Notes: generated from the sequence alone by a model not told the origin. Shown: positions 16,927-25,908, counted from the first letter of the stretch. The stretch is 64,000 bases of DNA from Holophagales bacterium (GCA_016714815.1 JADKBZ010000008.1:245176-309175), one strand, 5' to 3'. A program made the numbers and translations.

Positions 16927-18601
16927 TCAGCGGAGAGGGGCTGCGGAGCCGGGTCCGGGAAGCGTAGCTCGCGGGAAGCCCCCCGCCCGGATCTCCTCGA
17001 GCACGCGGGCCCGAATCTGCTCCCGGGCCTCCACGGCGCGCTCGCGGGCCACGAAGGAGGCCACGTCGGCGCGAGCCTCCTCGAACGTCCGCTCTCGAGG
17101 CTCCTCTCGCTCTTCCAGACGCACGAGGAGGTGCCCCTCGGGAACCGAAGCGAGCTGCTCCTCGCGGTAGACCTCGAGCTGGAACGGACCGCCCAGCTCG
17201 CCGGGAACCATCCGTTCCACCCGGGCGAGCGCCGTCACTCCCGCCCAGGCGGCGAAATCCCGCGGGAGGACCAGCCCGAGGTCTCCCCCGTCGGCGGCGC
17301 TCGGGTCGTCCGACAGCTCGCGTGCGGTGGAGGCGAAGTCCCGGCTCCCCGCGCGGATCTCCCGCGCCAGGGTGTCGAGCCTCTCGTAGGACGGGTGCGG
17401 CGAGCCGCCTGCGATCCGCTTCAGGACGAGGACTCTCAGCCTCAGCCGGAGCGGCGCCGCGAATCGGGCCGGCATCGCGCGGTACGCGGCGCTCAGCTCG
17501 GCTTCCGGAAGCTCCGACTCCCAGCGCGCCAGTCGGCCCGCCCAGGCCAGCTCGGCCAAGACCCGTCTTTCGGCCGCGACGGCCGAGGCCTCGACGGAGA
17601 TCGCCGTAGCCCCCCTTCTCGTTCCGGACGGACCAGGCCGCGAGCCGCCTCCACACTTCCCGGCGGGCGAGGTCGTCCAGCACCATCTTGTGGCGCTCGG
17701 CGAACGGCAGGGCGTCGCGGAGACGTTCGAGATCCGCCACGGTCACCGTGTCGTTTCCGAGACGAAACACCACGGCTGCGCCGGCCGGCCTTCGTCCCGC
17801 CGCGGCCCCGAGGTGGACCTGGGCCCCGCTCGCCGCCAGCAGCCGATCGAGCTCGCTTTCCGTCGCTGCGCTCCGCGCTTCCGCCGAGAGCCGGCGTATC
17901 GCCCAGTCCCGGGCCTGCGCGGCCGTCAGCTCGCGAGGGGAAACGCGCTCCTCCAGCCGAAAGACGTGGAAGCCGACGGGCGTCTCGACGACCCCGCTGA
18001 CCTCGCCAGCCGCGAGCCCCCAGACGACCGCCTCCACGGCGGACGGCAGCTGCCCGCGGGCCTGTGGCGCGATCACGCCGCCGAACTGCGCCGTCTCCGA
18101 GTCCGACGCGGCCCTCGCGATCGCCGCGAAGTCCTCCCCCGCCAGGATCCGGAGCCGCAATGCCTCGACCTCCGCCCGAATCCGCGCGCGCTCCTCCGCC
18201 GGCGCCTTCGTCGCGACCCGCCGGAAGACGTGGCGCAGCCGGAGGCGCTCGTCCTGCTTCACGAGCGTTCGGTTGTTCGAGAGAAAGCGTTCGATCGCCG
18301 CGTCGGAGGGCGGCTCGAAGGCGGCCTCGAGACGCGCGTCGAGCTCCTGCTCGAGGACGTCGCCCCGCCTCCGGGCCCGGTGACTCCCGTCGGGATCGAG
18401 GCCGAGGCGAAGCCCCTCGCCGGCGAGAGCGTCCTCGACGAGCTGCTCCTCGCTGACGGGCACCCGAACCGCGGACGGATCTCCCGGGACCCGAGTCGCG
18501 CAGGCCGAAGCCGCCACGAAAGCCAGAAGCGGCGAGAGCAGGACCCTCGGGCCCCGCCTCGCCGCTCGTGCCCCGGCTCCCCGGGAAGGGAGGAGGATCA
18601 C
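16927..18601 (-). pseudogene. Parvulin-type peptidyl-prolyl isomerase lipoprotein, one frameshift
   Basis: Restored across one frameshift, this is a foldase of ~557 residues. It has a lipobox-like LAFVAASAC, a first parvulin/PpiC domain (RLRHVFRRV through VETPVGFHVFRLEERV, residues ~115-230), a linker, and a second parvulin-like domain (RVLVLKRIAGG through EGHLLVRLEEREE). The frame breaks in a run of six C at 17610-17615. Removing one base joins NEKG to ATAISVEASAVAAERR and opens the rest to the stop at 16927. Such proteins help fold secreted or outer-membrane proteins. The GTG start overlaps the upstream secreted-protein gene by 4 bp. It could be a genuine pseudogene or a homopolymer sequence error. 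Confidence 0.75.
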
Positions 18602-19349
18602 TCGATCGAGAAGTTCTGAAGCTCTACCGGTGTCTGGTTGTTGCCGGTCACCTGCATCACGATATGCATGTTCGGGAAACCAATTCCGGCCAGATCCCCG
18701 ATGGTCGCCACCCCGCAGGCCGCCGCCTTGATGTAGCCCGGCCCGGACTGGCCGCTGGCGTTCGCGCCGATGAAGAAGGTGTTGAGGAGCGTCTGCCCGG
18801 TGGGGGTGAAGACCTCGACGGCCAGGTGCTCGGACGCCACGAGGAAGACCGGCGGCGTGGTGAGATTCACCGGGAGGAGCGAAAGCGTCTGGTTGGCGAC
18901 GCTGACCGCTTCGCTTGCAACCTGGTTCGCGCCCGGAGGATCGGCCGCCCCGCTGATCGGGTTCGAAGTGGCCCTCCAGATGCGGACGGTCATCGCCTGC
19001 GGGGGAGTGGTGGCCGTTGCCTGCTCGATACCGACCGTCACCTGCTGCACCAGGAACTCGGGAAGGGTCAATGCCGCAAAACCGGAGAGCGTGAAGCCGC
19101 GGTAGTAGCTATTGTCCGCGTGGTAGAAGGTCGGGCTACCGCCGTTACAGGAAATCGAGGCGGCGGCCGCGACCGTCGTGCTCGTCGACTGCGAGATCGT
19201 CTGGGCGGCCAGGAACTGGTGCGCCGCGACCTGCCCGGTCGTCTTCGTCGGCGGGTTCCCGCTGCGGCTGAAGCTCTGCGCTTCGCTCCCCCGGCCCCCG
19301 CGGCCAGCGCGGCGACCAGAACCAGTGGTCCGATCCGATAGGTCTGCAT
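18598..19349 (-). pseudogene. Unknown secreted protein, one frameshift after the signal peptide
   Basis: The ATG at 19349, with AAGGAG upstream, opens a clear signal peptide (MQTYRIGPLVLVAALAAGAG). The frame breaks in the C-runs at 19288-19299. Adding one base there continues with GSEAQSFSRSGNPPTKTT and a ~230-residue mature protein rich in Thr/Val/Ala and ending VELQNFSIE. No domain is recognised; it looks like a beta-rich exported protein with one Cys pair. It overlaps the foldase gene (16927-18601) by 4 bp, so the foldase may serve this protein. Both genes carry a single homopolymer frameshift. Confidence 0.65.
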
Positions 19350-19413
19350 GTCGGCTCCTTCTATCGTGTCGCTGGGTACGGCTTCGCCCGGCTGCACGCC
19401 CCGATGGGACTAG

Positions 19414-19557
19414 ATGTTGGAATCATACAGTACAGGGCTCGGGGCCCGGTCTGACGAGAGCGTCGCACGCGTCATTGGAATGGCCGTGTCGACCCTCACA
19501 CTCGGTCTACTCGCCCAGCTGGCGCTGTTCCTCTTCTTCGATCGGGATCGGGAGTAG
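19414..19557 (+). CDS. Small membrane protein upstream of HTH regulator, chimeric N-terminus
   Basis: A 47-residue ORF with one membrane helix (MAVSTLTLGLLAQLALFLFF) and charged end DRDRE. It lies 3 bp before the HTH gene, an arrangement common for small HTH regulators paired with small membrane proteins. Its N-terminal part LGARSDESVARV matches LGAWSDEDVARV near the C-terminus of the Uma2 protein, in frame and at 31 of 36 bases. The ORF may therefore be a truncated membrane gene fused to a Uma2 fragment. Whether it is expressed is unclear. Confidence 0.45.
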   Translation: MLESYSTGLGARSDESVARVIGMAVSTLTLGLLAQLALFLFFDRDRE

Positions 19558-19560
19558 GCG

Positions 19561-19917
19561 ATGGAGGACGAGGGGCTCCACAACACCCTGAAGGTGCAGC
19601 GGGCGAAGCGCGACCTCACCCAGGCCGACCTCGCTGCTCTGGCCGGCGTGACCCGGAAGTCGGTGAACGCGATCGAGACCGGGAACATGGTGCCGTCCGT
19701 CTTGCTGGCGCTCAAGCTCGCTCGCGCGCTCGGCGTCTCGGTCGACACGATCTTCACCCTGAGCGGGCAGCGGGGGCCACTCCCGGCTTATGAGGGATCT
19801 CCCCCGAGCGACGGATGGCTTGGAGGCACCGATTGGCAGGCCGAAGCCTGTCAATCGGTGCCTTCCGATCCACGGGCCGCTCCGGAGCGGCAATCGATCG
19901 CTCCCGCCAGTAACTAG
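19561..19917 (+). CDS. Small XRE-family HTH regulator with an extended tail
   Basis: Residues ~7-66 form a Cro/XRE helix-turn-helix (LKVQRAKRDLTQADLAALAGVTRKSVNAIETG then ALKLARALGVSVDTIF), like the ~68-residue YgzD-type regulators. The remaining ~50 residues (GPLPAYEGSPPSDGW onward) are unlike the family and are encoded by a strong inverted repeat at 19824-19863. This suggests the original stop was lost and the tail reads through former intergenic DNA. It probably regulates itself and the small membrane gene 3 bp upstream. Its 3' end overlaps the convergent surface-protein gene by 4 bp. Confidence 0.8.
   Translation: MEDEGLHNTLKVQRAKRDLTQADLAALAGVTRKSVNAIETGNMVPSVLLALKLARALGVSVDTIFTLSGQRGPLPAYEGSPPSDGWLGGTDWQAEACQSVPSDPRAAPERQSIAPASN
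19824..19863. terminator. Strong 18-bp hairpin within the HTH gene tail
   Basis: Arms 19824-19841 and 19846-19863 pair over 18 positions with one G-T mismatch and a CGAA loop (arm AGGCACCGATTGGCAGGC). There is no T-run on either side, so intrinsic termination is uncertain. Its place between convergent genes suggests an old bidirectional terminator now inside the extended HTH reading frame. Confidence 0.5.
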
Positions 19918-22589
19918 CCCACGATCCGACTCCGGATCACCACGAACCCGACAACGGACAGAACCCCGGCCAGAAGCAGGAGCATCCAGGTGGAGAGCGT
20001 CGGGATCTCGGTGGCCGGGGGTGGTGGGAGCGGGGGCACGTAGTCGTCCGACCGGTTGAGGAAGGTGCAGGTGATCTGCTCGCCCGCGTCGAGGTCGATG
20101 CTGGCGGTGGAGGTCCCGATGTTGAAAACGGATCCGCCGTCCGGGTCGACGCACGTGATTCCGGTCAGTTGCCAGCCTGGCGGGAGGGCCTCCTCGGTGA
20201 CGGCGTACAGCCCCGGCTGCAGGCTGCTGACGGTGGTGCTCCCACCTCCCGACAGCGAGAAGGCGCCGAGACCGCCCGCGAAGGTGAACAGCTGACCGGC
20301 GGAATCCTGCGGCAGCGTCTGCTTGACGATCGTCACCGACGATTCCGTCGCGGTGTTGAGGAAGGTGCAGGTGACGTTCTCCCCCGCGTCGAGGTCGATG
20401 CTGGCGGTTGCGGTCGCGAGATTGAAGGTGGATCCGCCGTCCGGGTCGACGCACGTGATCTGGCTCAGCTGCCAGCCGGCCGGCAGGGTCTCGTTGACGG
20501 CGTAGCTGCCTGGCCCCAGGTCGGACATCGTCCTGTTCTGCCCTCCCGTCAGCGAGAAGCCTCCGAGACTTCCCGCGAAGGCGAACATCTGACCGCCACT
20601 GTCCGCCGGGACCGTCTGCTTGGCGATCGTCACCGAGCCCTGGGCGGTGTTGAGGAACGTGCAGGTGACGTTCTCCCCCGCGTCGAGATCGAGGCTGGCG
20701 GTGGAGGTCGCGAGATCGAAGGTGGATCCGCCGTCCGGGTCGACGCACGTGATCCGGGTCAGCCTCCAGCCCGCCGGCAGGGTCTCGCGGACGTCGTAGG
20801 TGCCAGGCCCCAGGTCGGACACCGTCCGGCTCTGCCCTCCCGTCAGCGAGAAGCCGCCAAGACCGCCCGCGAAGGCGAACATCTGACCACCGGTGTCCTC
20901 CGGGATCGTCTGCTTGACGATCGTCACCGACCCCTGCGCGGTGTTGAGGAACGTGCAGGTGACGTTCTCCCCCGCGTCGAGGTCGATGCTGGCGGTCGAC
21001 GTCGCGAGACTGAAGGTGGATCCGCCGTCCGGGTCGACGCAGGTGATCTGGCTCAGCTTCCAGCCGGCCGGCAGGGTTTCGGTGACGGCGTAGCTGCCCG
21101 GCCCCACGTTGGGAATCGTCCGGCTCTCCCCTCCCGTCAGCGAGAAGCCGCCGAGCCCGCCCGCAAAGGCGAACAGCTGACCGCCCGTGTTCTGCGGCAC
21201 GGTCTGCTTGACGATCGTCACCGACCCCTGGGCGGTGTTGAGGAACGTGCAGGTGACGTTCTCCCCCGCGTCGAGGTCGATGCTGGCGGTTGCGGTCGCG
21301 AGATTGAAGGTGGATCCGCCGTCCGGGTCGACGCACGTGATCTGGCTCAGCTTCCAGCCGGCCGGCAGGGCTTCGGTGACGGCGTAGCTGCCCGGCCCCA
21401 GATTGGGAATCGTCCGGCTCTCCCCTCCCGTCAGCGAGAAGGCGCCGAGACCGCCCGCAAAGGCGAACATCTGACCGCCCGTGTTCTGCGGCACGGTCTG
21501 CTTGACGATCGTCACCGAGCCCTGGGCCGTGTTGAGGAACGTGCAGGTGACGTTCTCGCCCGCGTCGAGGTCGATGCTGGCGGTTGCGGTCGCGAGGTTG
21601 AAGGTGGAGCCGCCGTCCGGGTCGACGCACGTGAGCTGGCTCAGCTTCCAGCCCGCCGGCAGCGTCTCGGTGACGTCGTACGTTCCAGGCCCCAGGTTGG
21701 GAATCGTCCGGCTCTGGCCCCCCGTCAGCGAGAAGGCGCCGAGCCCGCCCGCGAAGGCGAACATCTGACCGCCGGCATCCTGCGGGGCCGTCTGCTTGGC
21801 GATCGTCACCGATCCCTGGGCGGTGTTGAGGAAGGTGCAGGTGACGTGCTCGCCCCAGTCGACGTCGATGCTGGCGGAAGAGGTCGCGAGACTGGAGCTG
21901 GAGCCGCCGTCCGGGTCGACGCACGTGATCTGGGTCAGTTTCCAGTTCGCTGGCAGGATCTCGGCGACGCGGTAGGTTCCCGGCACCAGGTTGGCAATCG
22001 TACTGCTCTGGCCCCCCGTCAGAGAGAAGCCGCCGAGATCGCCCGCGAAGGCGAACGCCTGACCGCCGGCGACCTGCGGGACCGTCTGCTTGACGATCGT
22101 CACCGATCCCTTCGCGGGCAGGCAGGTGCCGCAGTCGATGACCTCGTGCGGCTCGCCGCCCGAGCCGTCGCCGGAGAGGGTGTAGAACGCGCAGACCGGC
22201 GCGGTGGACACCACGGGGGCGGTGACGCCGACGGTGAAGCTCCACGACCGTCCGGGGAGGATCTCGCCCGCTCCCCCGTCGGTATCGGCGTAGGTGACGG
22301 TCTGACCGCTGGCCGTGCAGGAGAACGCCACCGGGCTGCCGCCGGAATCCGTCGCGTCCCTGGCGCCGCAGGCGACGGTCCAGCCGCTGGGGAAACCGAG
22401 CGCGACCTGATCGAGAGCCTCGGGATCAGGCGCCGCGGGACTGCCATTGGAGCAGGTCCAGCGCATGGTGGCAGTGCCCCCGGGGAGGTATGGATCCGGG
22501 GTGGTGCACGTCGCACCGCGGATATCGGCGAAAGCCGGAGCGGCAAGCAGGAGGCCGAGAGCAACGGAGGCGGAGAGTGCTCGATTCAC
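19914..22589 (-). CDS. Seven-repeat prealbumin-like surface protein with IPTL-CTERM sorting signal
   Basis: An 891-residue exported protein. After a signal peptide (NRALSASVALGLLLAAPAFA) comes a ~150-residue N-terminal domain, then seven ~98-residue repeats. Each starts SVTIVKQT, contains FAFAGGLGGFSLTGG and the strand YAVTE, and ends VTCTFLN. The repeats resemble the prealbumin-like (SpaA/Cna-B) fold; K, E and N at the usual isopeptide positions are present, and each repeat also has two Cys (ITCVDPDGG, VTCTF). The C-terminus is a proline spacer, IPTLSTW, a membrane helix and RSRIVG, which is the IPTL-CTERM signal. The GTG at 22589 has AGGAGG six bases upstream. It lies 10 bp after the barrel gene at 22600. 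Confidence 0.88.
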   Translation of the reverse strand: MNRALSASVALGLLLAAPAFADIRGATCTTPDPYLPGGTATMRWTCSNGSPAAPDPEALDQVALGFPSGWTVACGARDATDSGGSPVAFSCTASGQTVTYADTDGGAGEILPGRSWSFTVGVTAPVVSTAPVCAFYTLSGDGSGGEPHEVIDCGTCLPAKGSVTIVKQTVPQVAGGQAFAFAGDLGGFSLTGGQSSTIANLVPGTYRVAEILPANWKLTQITCVDPDGGSSSSLATSSASIDVDWGEHVTCTFLNTAQGSVTIAKQTAPQDAGGQMFAFAGGLGAFSLTGGQSRTIPNLGPGTYDVTETLPAGWKLSQLTCVDPDGGSTFNLATATASIDLDAGENVTCTFLNTAQGSVTIVKQTVPQNTGGQMFAFAGGLGAFSLTGGESRTIPNLGPGSYAVTEALPAGWKLSQITCVDPDGGSTFNLATATASIDLDAGENVTCTFLNTAQGSVTIVKQTVPQNTGGQLFAFAGGLGGFSLTGGESRTIPNVGPGSYAVTETLPAGWKLSQITCVDPDGGSTFSLATSTASIDLDAGENVTCTFLNTAQGSVTIVKQTIPEDTGGQMFAFAGGLGGFSLTGGQSRTVSDLGPGTYDVRETLPAGWRLTRITCVDPDGGSTFDLATSTASLDLDAGENVTCTFLNTAQGSVTIAKQTVPADSGGQMFAFAGSLGGFSLTGGQNRTMSDLGPGSYAVNETLPAGWQLSQITCVDPDGGSTFNLATATASIDLDAGENVTCTFLNTATESSVTIVKQTLPQDSAGQLFTFAGGLGAFSLSGGGSTTVSSLQPGLYAVTEEALPPGWQLTGITCVDPDGGSVFNIGTSTASIDLDAGEQITCTFLNRSDDYVPPLPPPPATEIPTLSTWMLLLLAGVLSVVGFVVIRSRIVG
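20053..22112. repeat. Tandem ~294-bp coding repeats, seven copies
   Basis: The seven protein repeats are also strongly conserved as DNA with a 294-bp period (297 at the last junction). Landmarks such as the GATCGTCACCGA strings near 20330, 20630, 20912, 21212, 21506, 21797 and 22096 recur at this spacing. The central copies are the most alike, which suggests recent duplication or homogenisation; copy number could vary between strains. Confidence 0.85.
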
Positions 22590-22599
22590 GGGGTTCCTC

Positions 22600-24090
22600 C
22601 TAGAAGTGGTACGCCACGCCGAGTTCCAGGGTGATGGGATCGAGGTCGAGGGACTTCCGCTGCTCGAACACGGCTCCGCCGGGGTCCGTGTAGCGATAGG
22701 TCGGGTCTGCCGCGTACCAGGTGTAGCGGCCACCGACGTGCAGGGACCACGGGCCGTGGCCGAAGGGCCAGTCGAGACCCGTCTGCACGCCCCAGGTCAG
22801 GCCGCCTCTGGCGTCGTACTCCAGGGAACGGTCCACCACGAGGGACCTGTGACCGTCCACGATGCCGTATCCGACGAACGGTCCCGCGTACCAGTCCACC
22901 GCGCCCTGCGGGGTGAGATGGACGTTGAGGCCGAGGCTGAGGTCCCAGTAGTCGAGCTTCTCGCTTTCCGTGATCCCGAGACCGTTCGCCCCGATCCAGA
23001 ACCGGTCGTCGAGCCGCCCGTAGAGCACGCGGGCCTCGACGCCGAAGCGCTCGCCGAGCAGACGCTCCACGCTGAGGCCGAGCCCGAAGCCGTCGTCATA
23101 GCCGTAGGTCGTGCCCGCCGGACACGGGCAGCTCCCTGGAAAGACGGTTCCGCTCGTCTCTCCGTTGGCGATGAGGTAGGCGGCGAACGGCCTCACGATC
23201 CAGTCCGCGCGGCCCACTTCGACAGAGGGCGGAGACTGCACGGATTGCACGGGCGGCACGGGCGGCACGAGCGGCACGGGTCGCGGCACGGCGCGGCGCT
23301 CGGTGCAGGACTCCGGTTTGCCGGCACGCTGCTCCTCGGTCCGGCCGACGAGCGCCAGGTTCAGGCACTCCCTCGGCACGAGAAACGTGTAGGCGGCGAT
23401 CGTCTCGGTGGTCGCTCTCTCGCTCGTCGCCGTGAAGGCGTAATCCGCCCGGTACGGGTCCTCCCACGGTCCCGTCCAGGTCGAGCCGCCGCCTTCGATG
23501 ATCGTCCGGGTGCCGGCCGGCCCCTCCATCGTCACTCGCGCGCCGGGAGCGGTCCGAACCCGGAACGTGCTGGTCCCGCCGGGCTGATGGTCGGTGGTGA
23601 CGTCGAGGCTGCAGTCGGCCCGCGCCGTCTGGGCGGCGGTCACGACCCGAACGGTGATCTCGAAGGCCGGCGCGGCGCCAGGCAGGTTGAGACACACGTT
23701 CTCGATGGCGACGACTCGGCCGTTCTTGCGATAGGCCATCCACTGCAACCGATCGCCCTCGGGCATGCTGCGCTCGGTGATTCCCGTGCCCTGGCGCACC
23801 GCTTCGAAGAGGGCGTCCGCGACCTCTTTGCCGAGGCCCTGGCTCGCCAGAAGGGCGTGGAGCGATTCGGTGTTCGCGGCGAAGTAGGTCTGGAGCTCGG
23901 CCCGGGTCCTGGAATGCCCACCGCCGGGAGCCAGGGCGTTGGGGCCGCCCAGCCTGGTGATGGTGTGTTTCCGGTCGAACCCCGGACAGACGTTCTGCGC
24001 AGCAGATGGCGAAGAGGCCGCCAGGATCATCGACTCCAGCATGAAAAAGAGCGATGCCGCCGGCCTGACGAGACGAGAAAGCGTGCACAT
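22600..24090 (-). CDS. Outer-membrane beta-barrel protein with N-terminal periplasmic domain
   Basis: A 496-residue exported protein. The signal region ends near ILAASSPSAAQ. Residues ~32-270 form a periplasmic or surface domain of unknown type with several Cys. A proline/valine-rich linker follows (PRPVPLVPPVPPVQSVQS, ~275-300). The last ~190 residues alternate like a small OmpW/OmpA-style eight-stranded barrel (FAAYLIANGE, YGYDDGFGLGLSVERLLG, WSLHVGGRYTWYA) and end LELGVAYHF with the terminal Phe used for barrel assembly. It lies 10 bp upstream of the IPTL-CTERM gene in the same direction, so the two probably act together at the surface. Confidence 0.8.
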   Translation of the reverse strand: MCTLSRLVRPAASLFFMLESMILAASSPSAAQNVCPGFDRKHTITRLGGPNALAPGGGHSRTRAELQTYFAANTESLHALLASQGLGKEVADALFEAVRQGTGITERSMPEGDRLQWMAYRKNGRVVAIENVCLNLPGAAPAFEITVRVVTAAQTARADCSLDVTTDHQPGGTSTFRVRTAPGARVTMEGPAGTRTIIEGGGSTWTGPWEDPYRADYAFTATSERATTETIAAYTFLVPRECLNLALVGRTEEQRAGKPESCTERRAVPRPVPLVPPVPPVQSVQSPPSVEVGRADWIVRPFAAYLIANGETSGTVFPGSCPCPAGTTYGYDDGFGLGLSVERLLGERFGVEARVLYGRLDDRFWIGANGLGITESEKLDYWDLSLGLNVHLTPQGAVDWYAGPFVGYGIVDGHRSLVVDRSLEYDARGGLTWGVQTGLDWPFGHGPWSLHVGGRYTWYAADPTYRYTDPGGAVFEQRKSLDLDPITLELGVAYHF

Positions 24091-24179
24091 TTTTCCCCCC
24101 TAAGGATCACGAATCGAGGCCTCAGGTTCCCCGGCCGTCGACTCGAGCAGAATTTACAAAGCCATCCGGGAAAGTTTGA

Positions 24180-24365
24180 TCAACCGTCCTTCTCCGTCGA
24201 AGGTACCGGAACGTTCTTCCTGTCCCACTCGTTCCCGCTCTCTCCTTCGAGGTTTGGTCCGAAGGGCTCTCCCCTCTTCTCCGCCTCCACGGGAGCCGTC
24301 AGCGGACGGACGTGACGTCCCTGGAATCTCTGCTGGTGGGTCTTGTTGTCGCTTCGTTCCTTCAT
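24180..24365 (-). CDS. Unknown 61-residue protein, copy 1
   Basis: This hydrophilic protein starts MKERSDNKTHQQRFQGRHV, continues RPLTAPVEAEKRGEPFGPN, and ends VPVPSTEKDG. It is near-identical to the ORF at 25909-26094, with about seven residue differences, some of them chemically similar. GAGGAG lies 7 bases before the ATG. A 26-codon ORF (24362-24442) runs into it with a 4-bp ATGA overlap, as in the other copy. No membrane segment, Cys or known motif is present; it is rich in Glu, Pro and Arg. The two copies bracket an NRAMP-type transporter gene. No family is recognised. Confidence 0.6.
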   Translation of the reverse strand: MKERSDNKTHQQRFQGRHVRPLTAPVEAEKRGEPFGPNLEGESGNEWDRKNVPVPSTEKDG

Positions 24366-24442
24366 GTCCGGCTCCTCTCGAACAGTCCATCCGCCCGACG
24401 AGCCGAGCGGAAGTTGTCTCTGCAATGCAAATCGAAGGCCAT
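24362..24442 (-). CDS. Leader ORF (26 residues) coupled to the 61-residue gene, copy 1
   Basis: It begins MAFDLHC and ends LFERSRT. Its stop overlaps the downstream start (ATGA). The equivalent ORF at 26091-26171 has exactly the same length and the same start and end (MA-D..., FERSRT) but a divergent middle. Equal length without frameshift despite divergence argues that it is translated. It could be a leader peptide or a small protein. Confidence 0.4.
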   Translation of the reverse strand: MAFDLHCRDNFRSARRADGLFERSRT

Positions 24443-24558
24443 CGACCAACTCTCGCCGCCGGCGGAGGGGACGACGCGACGCCGCCGGTGGGCGTCCGGT
24501 TGAGGAGCGTGAGCACGCCGGTCGAGCCCGTGGTCGTCACCGGGGAGGTGTGAAGAGC

Positions 24559-25854
24559 CTATCCCCAGAGCGTCGCGAACATCCCCACCGTGACGGCCGC
24601 CATGACCACCGTGGCGCTCCAGCCCAGCACCTTCAGCCGCAGGGGGAGAGTGAACTTCCCCATGACCTTCTTCCGGCTGGCGAGCGTCATGATCGCAACC
24701 ATGAGGGGAGCGGCCACCACCCCGTTCGTGACGGCGGCCCAGAAGAGGGCCTTCACGGGGTCCAGGTGGACGGCGTTCAATCCGACCCCCGCAAGCGTGG
24801 AGAGTGCGACGACCCAGTAGAAGCCGCGGGCCGACCGCGGCCTCTTCTCCAGTCCCACGGGCCATCGGCGGGCTTCGCCAATCGCGTAGGCGGTGGATCC
24901 GGCCAGGACGGGCACCGCGAGGAGTCCCGTGCCGATGATGCCAAGGCTGAAGAGAAGGAACGCGAACCGCCCGGCCACGGGGCGAAGTGCCTCCGCCGCC
25001 TGGCTGGACGTCTGAATGTCCTTGATGCCGTGGGCGTTCAGGACCACGGCTGCCGTGAGGATGATGAAGAAGGCTATGACGTTGGAGAACGCCATCCCCA
25101 CCCAGGTGTCCGTCTGCATCTTCCCGAGCTGCTCCGGCGCCTGGCCCGGGGCCCTGAGGAGCGGGGACTCCGAGGGAGCCAGGTCCTGCTCCTCCACCTC
25201 CTCGGAGGCCTGCCAGAAGAACAGGTAGGGGCTGATCGTGGTCCCGAAGATGGCCACGACGGCCGTGAGCGCTTCCCGGGTGAACGGCAGGTGGGGGAGA
25301 AAGGTGAAACGGAGGACGCTCAGCCACGGGATCTTCACGACGAAGAGGATTCCCACGTAGGCGAAGAGTCCCAGGCACAGCCACTTCAGGTAAGGGACGT
25401 AGCGGCGATACGGAATGAAGATCTGGAGGCCGAGGCAGAGCAGGCCGAATCCCACGACGTAGGCCTGGACGGGACCGCCCGCCAGGAGGTGAACGGCCGC
25501 ACCCATGGCGCCGATGTCCGCACCGATGTTGATGGTGTTGGCCACCAGGAGCATGCCGATGGCTCCGTAGAGCACCCAGGACGGGAAGTGCTTCCGGAGG
25601 CTCTCCGCCAGACCGTGCCCCGTGACCAGCCCCACCCGGGCGCAGATTTCCTGGATGCCGCTCATCAGCGGATAGGAAAGCACCATGGTCCACAGCATGT
25701 TCAGGCCGAACTGGCTGCCCACCTGCGAGTAGGTGGCGATGCCGCTGGGATCGTCGTCGGAGGCCCCGGTGATCAGGCCGGGACCGATCCGCGCGAGCAG
25801 TCCGCGCCTCGAAGCCTTCCGGGCGGGAGAGTGAAGCGTCAGGGATCGCGTCAT
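24559..25854 (-). CDS. NRAMP-family divalent metal transporter (non-canonical motif clade)
   Basis: A 431-residue inner-membrane protein with about 11 helices and the NRAMP fold. The first helix carries ASDDDPSGIATYSQ (residues 31-44), where canonical NRAMPs have DPGN. The sixth helix reads TTISPYLFFWQASEE, where they have the MPH motif with its metal-binding Met. It therefore belongs to a divergent but widespread bacterial clade whose ion is not reliably Mn or Fe. There is a hydrophilic insert (EEVEEQDLAPSESP) after helix 6. It sits between two copies of the 61-residue gene, all in one direction, so they probably share transcription. Confidence 0.88.
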   Translation of the reverse strand: MTRSLTLHSPARKASRRGLLARIGPGLITGASDDDPSGIATYSQVGSQFGLNMLWTMVLSYPLMSGIQEICARVGLVTGHGLAESLRKHFPSWVLYGAIGMLLVANTINIGADIGAMGAAVHLLAGGPVQAYVVGFGLLCLGLQIFIPYRRYVPYLKWLCLGLFAYVGILFVVKIPWLSVLRFTFLPHLPFTREALTAVVAIFGTTISPYLFFWQASEEVEEQDLAPSESPLLRAPGQAPEQLGKMQTDTWVGMAFSNVIAFFIILTAAVVLNAHGIKDIQTSSQAAEALRPVAGRFAFLLFSLGIIGTGLLAVPVLAGSTAYAIGEARRWPVGLEKRPRSARGFYWVVALSTLAGVGLNAVHLDPVKALFWAAVTNGVVAAPLMVAIMTLASRKKVMGKFTLPLRLKVLGWSATVVMAAVTVGMFATLWG

Positions 25855-25908
25855 GTTCCCGGCCCCTTGCCTGCGGCAGGCACTACAAAGCCGACCGGGA
25901 GAGACTCG

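Noticed and set aside
20053..22112. Possible CRISPR array
   Set aside because: The repeats are 294 bp, in frame, and encode a protein domain; no short repeats with unique spacers are present.
23220..23285. GGGCGGCAC-type short repeats as a separate element
   Set aside because: They encode the proline/valine linker of the barrel protein and need no other explanation.
24366..24558. Metal-sensing riboswitch before or after the NRAMP-type gene
   Set aside because: The gaps show no recognisable Mn, Mg or NiCo aptamer motif; similarity between the two gaps is explained by the duplicated leader ORF.
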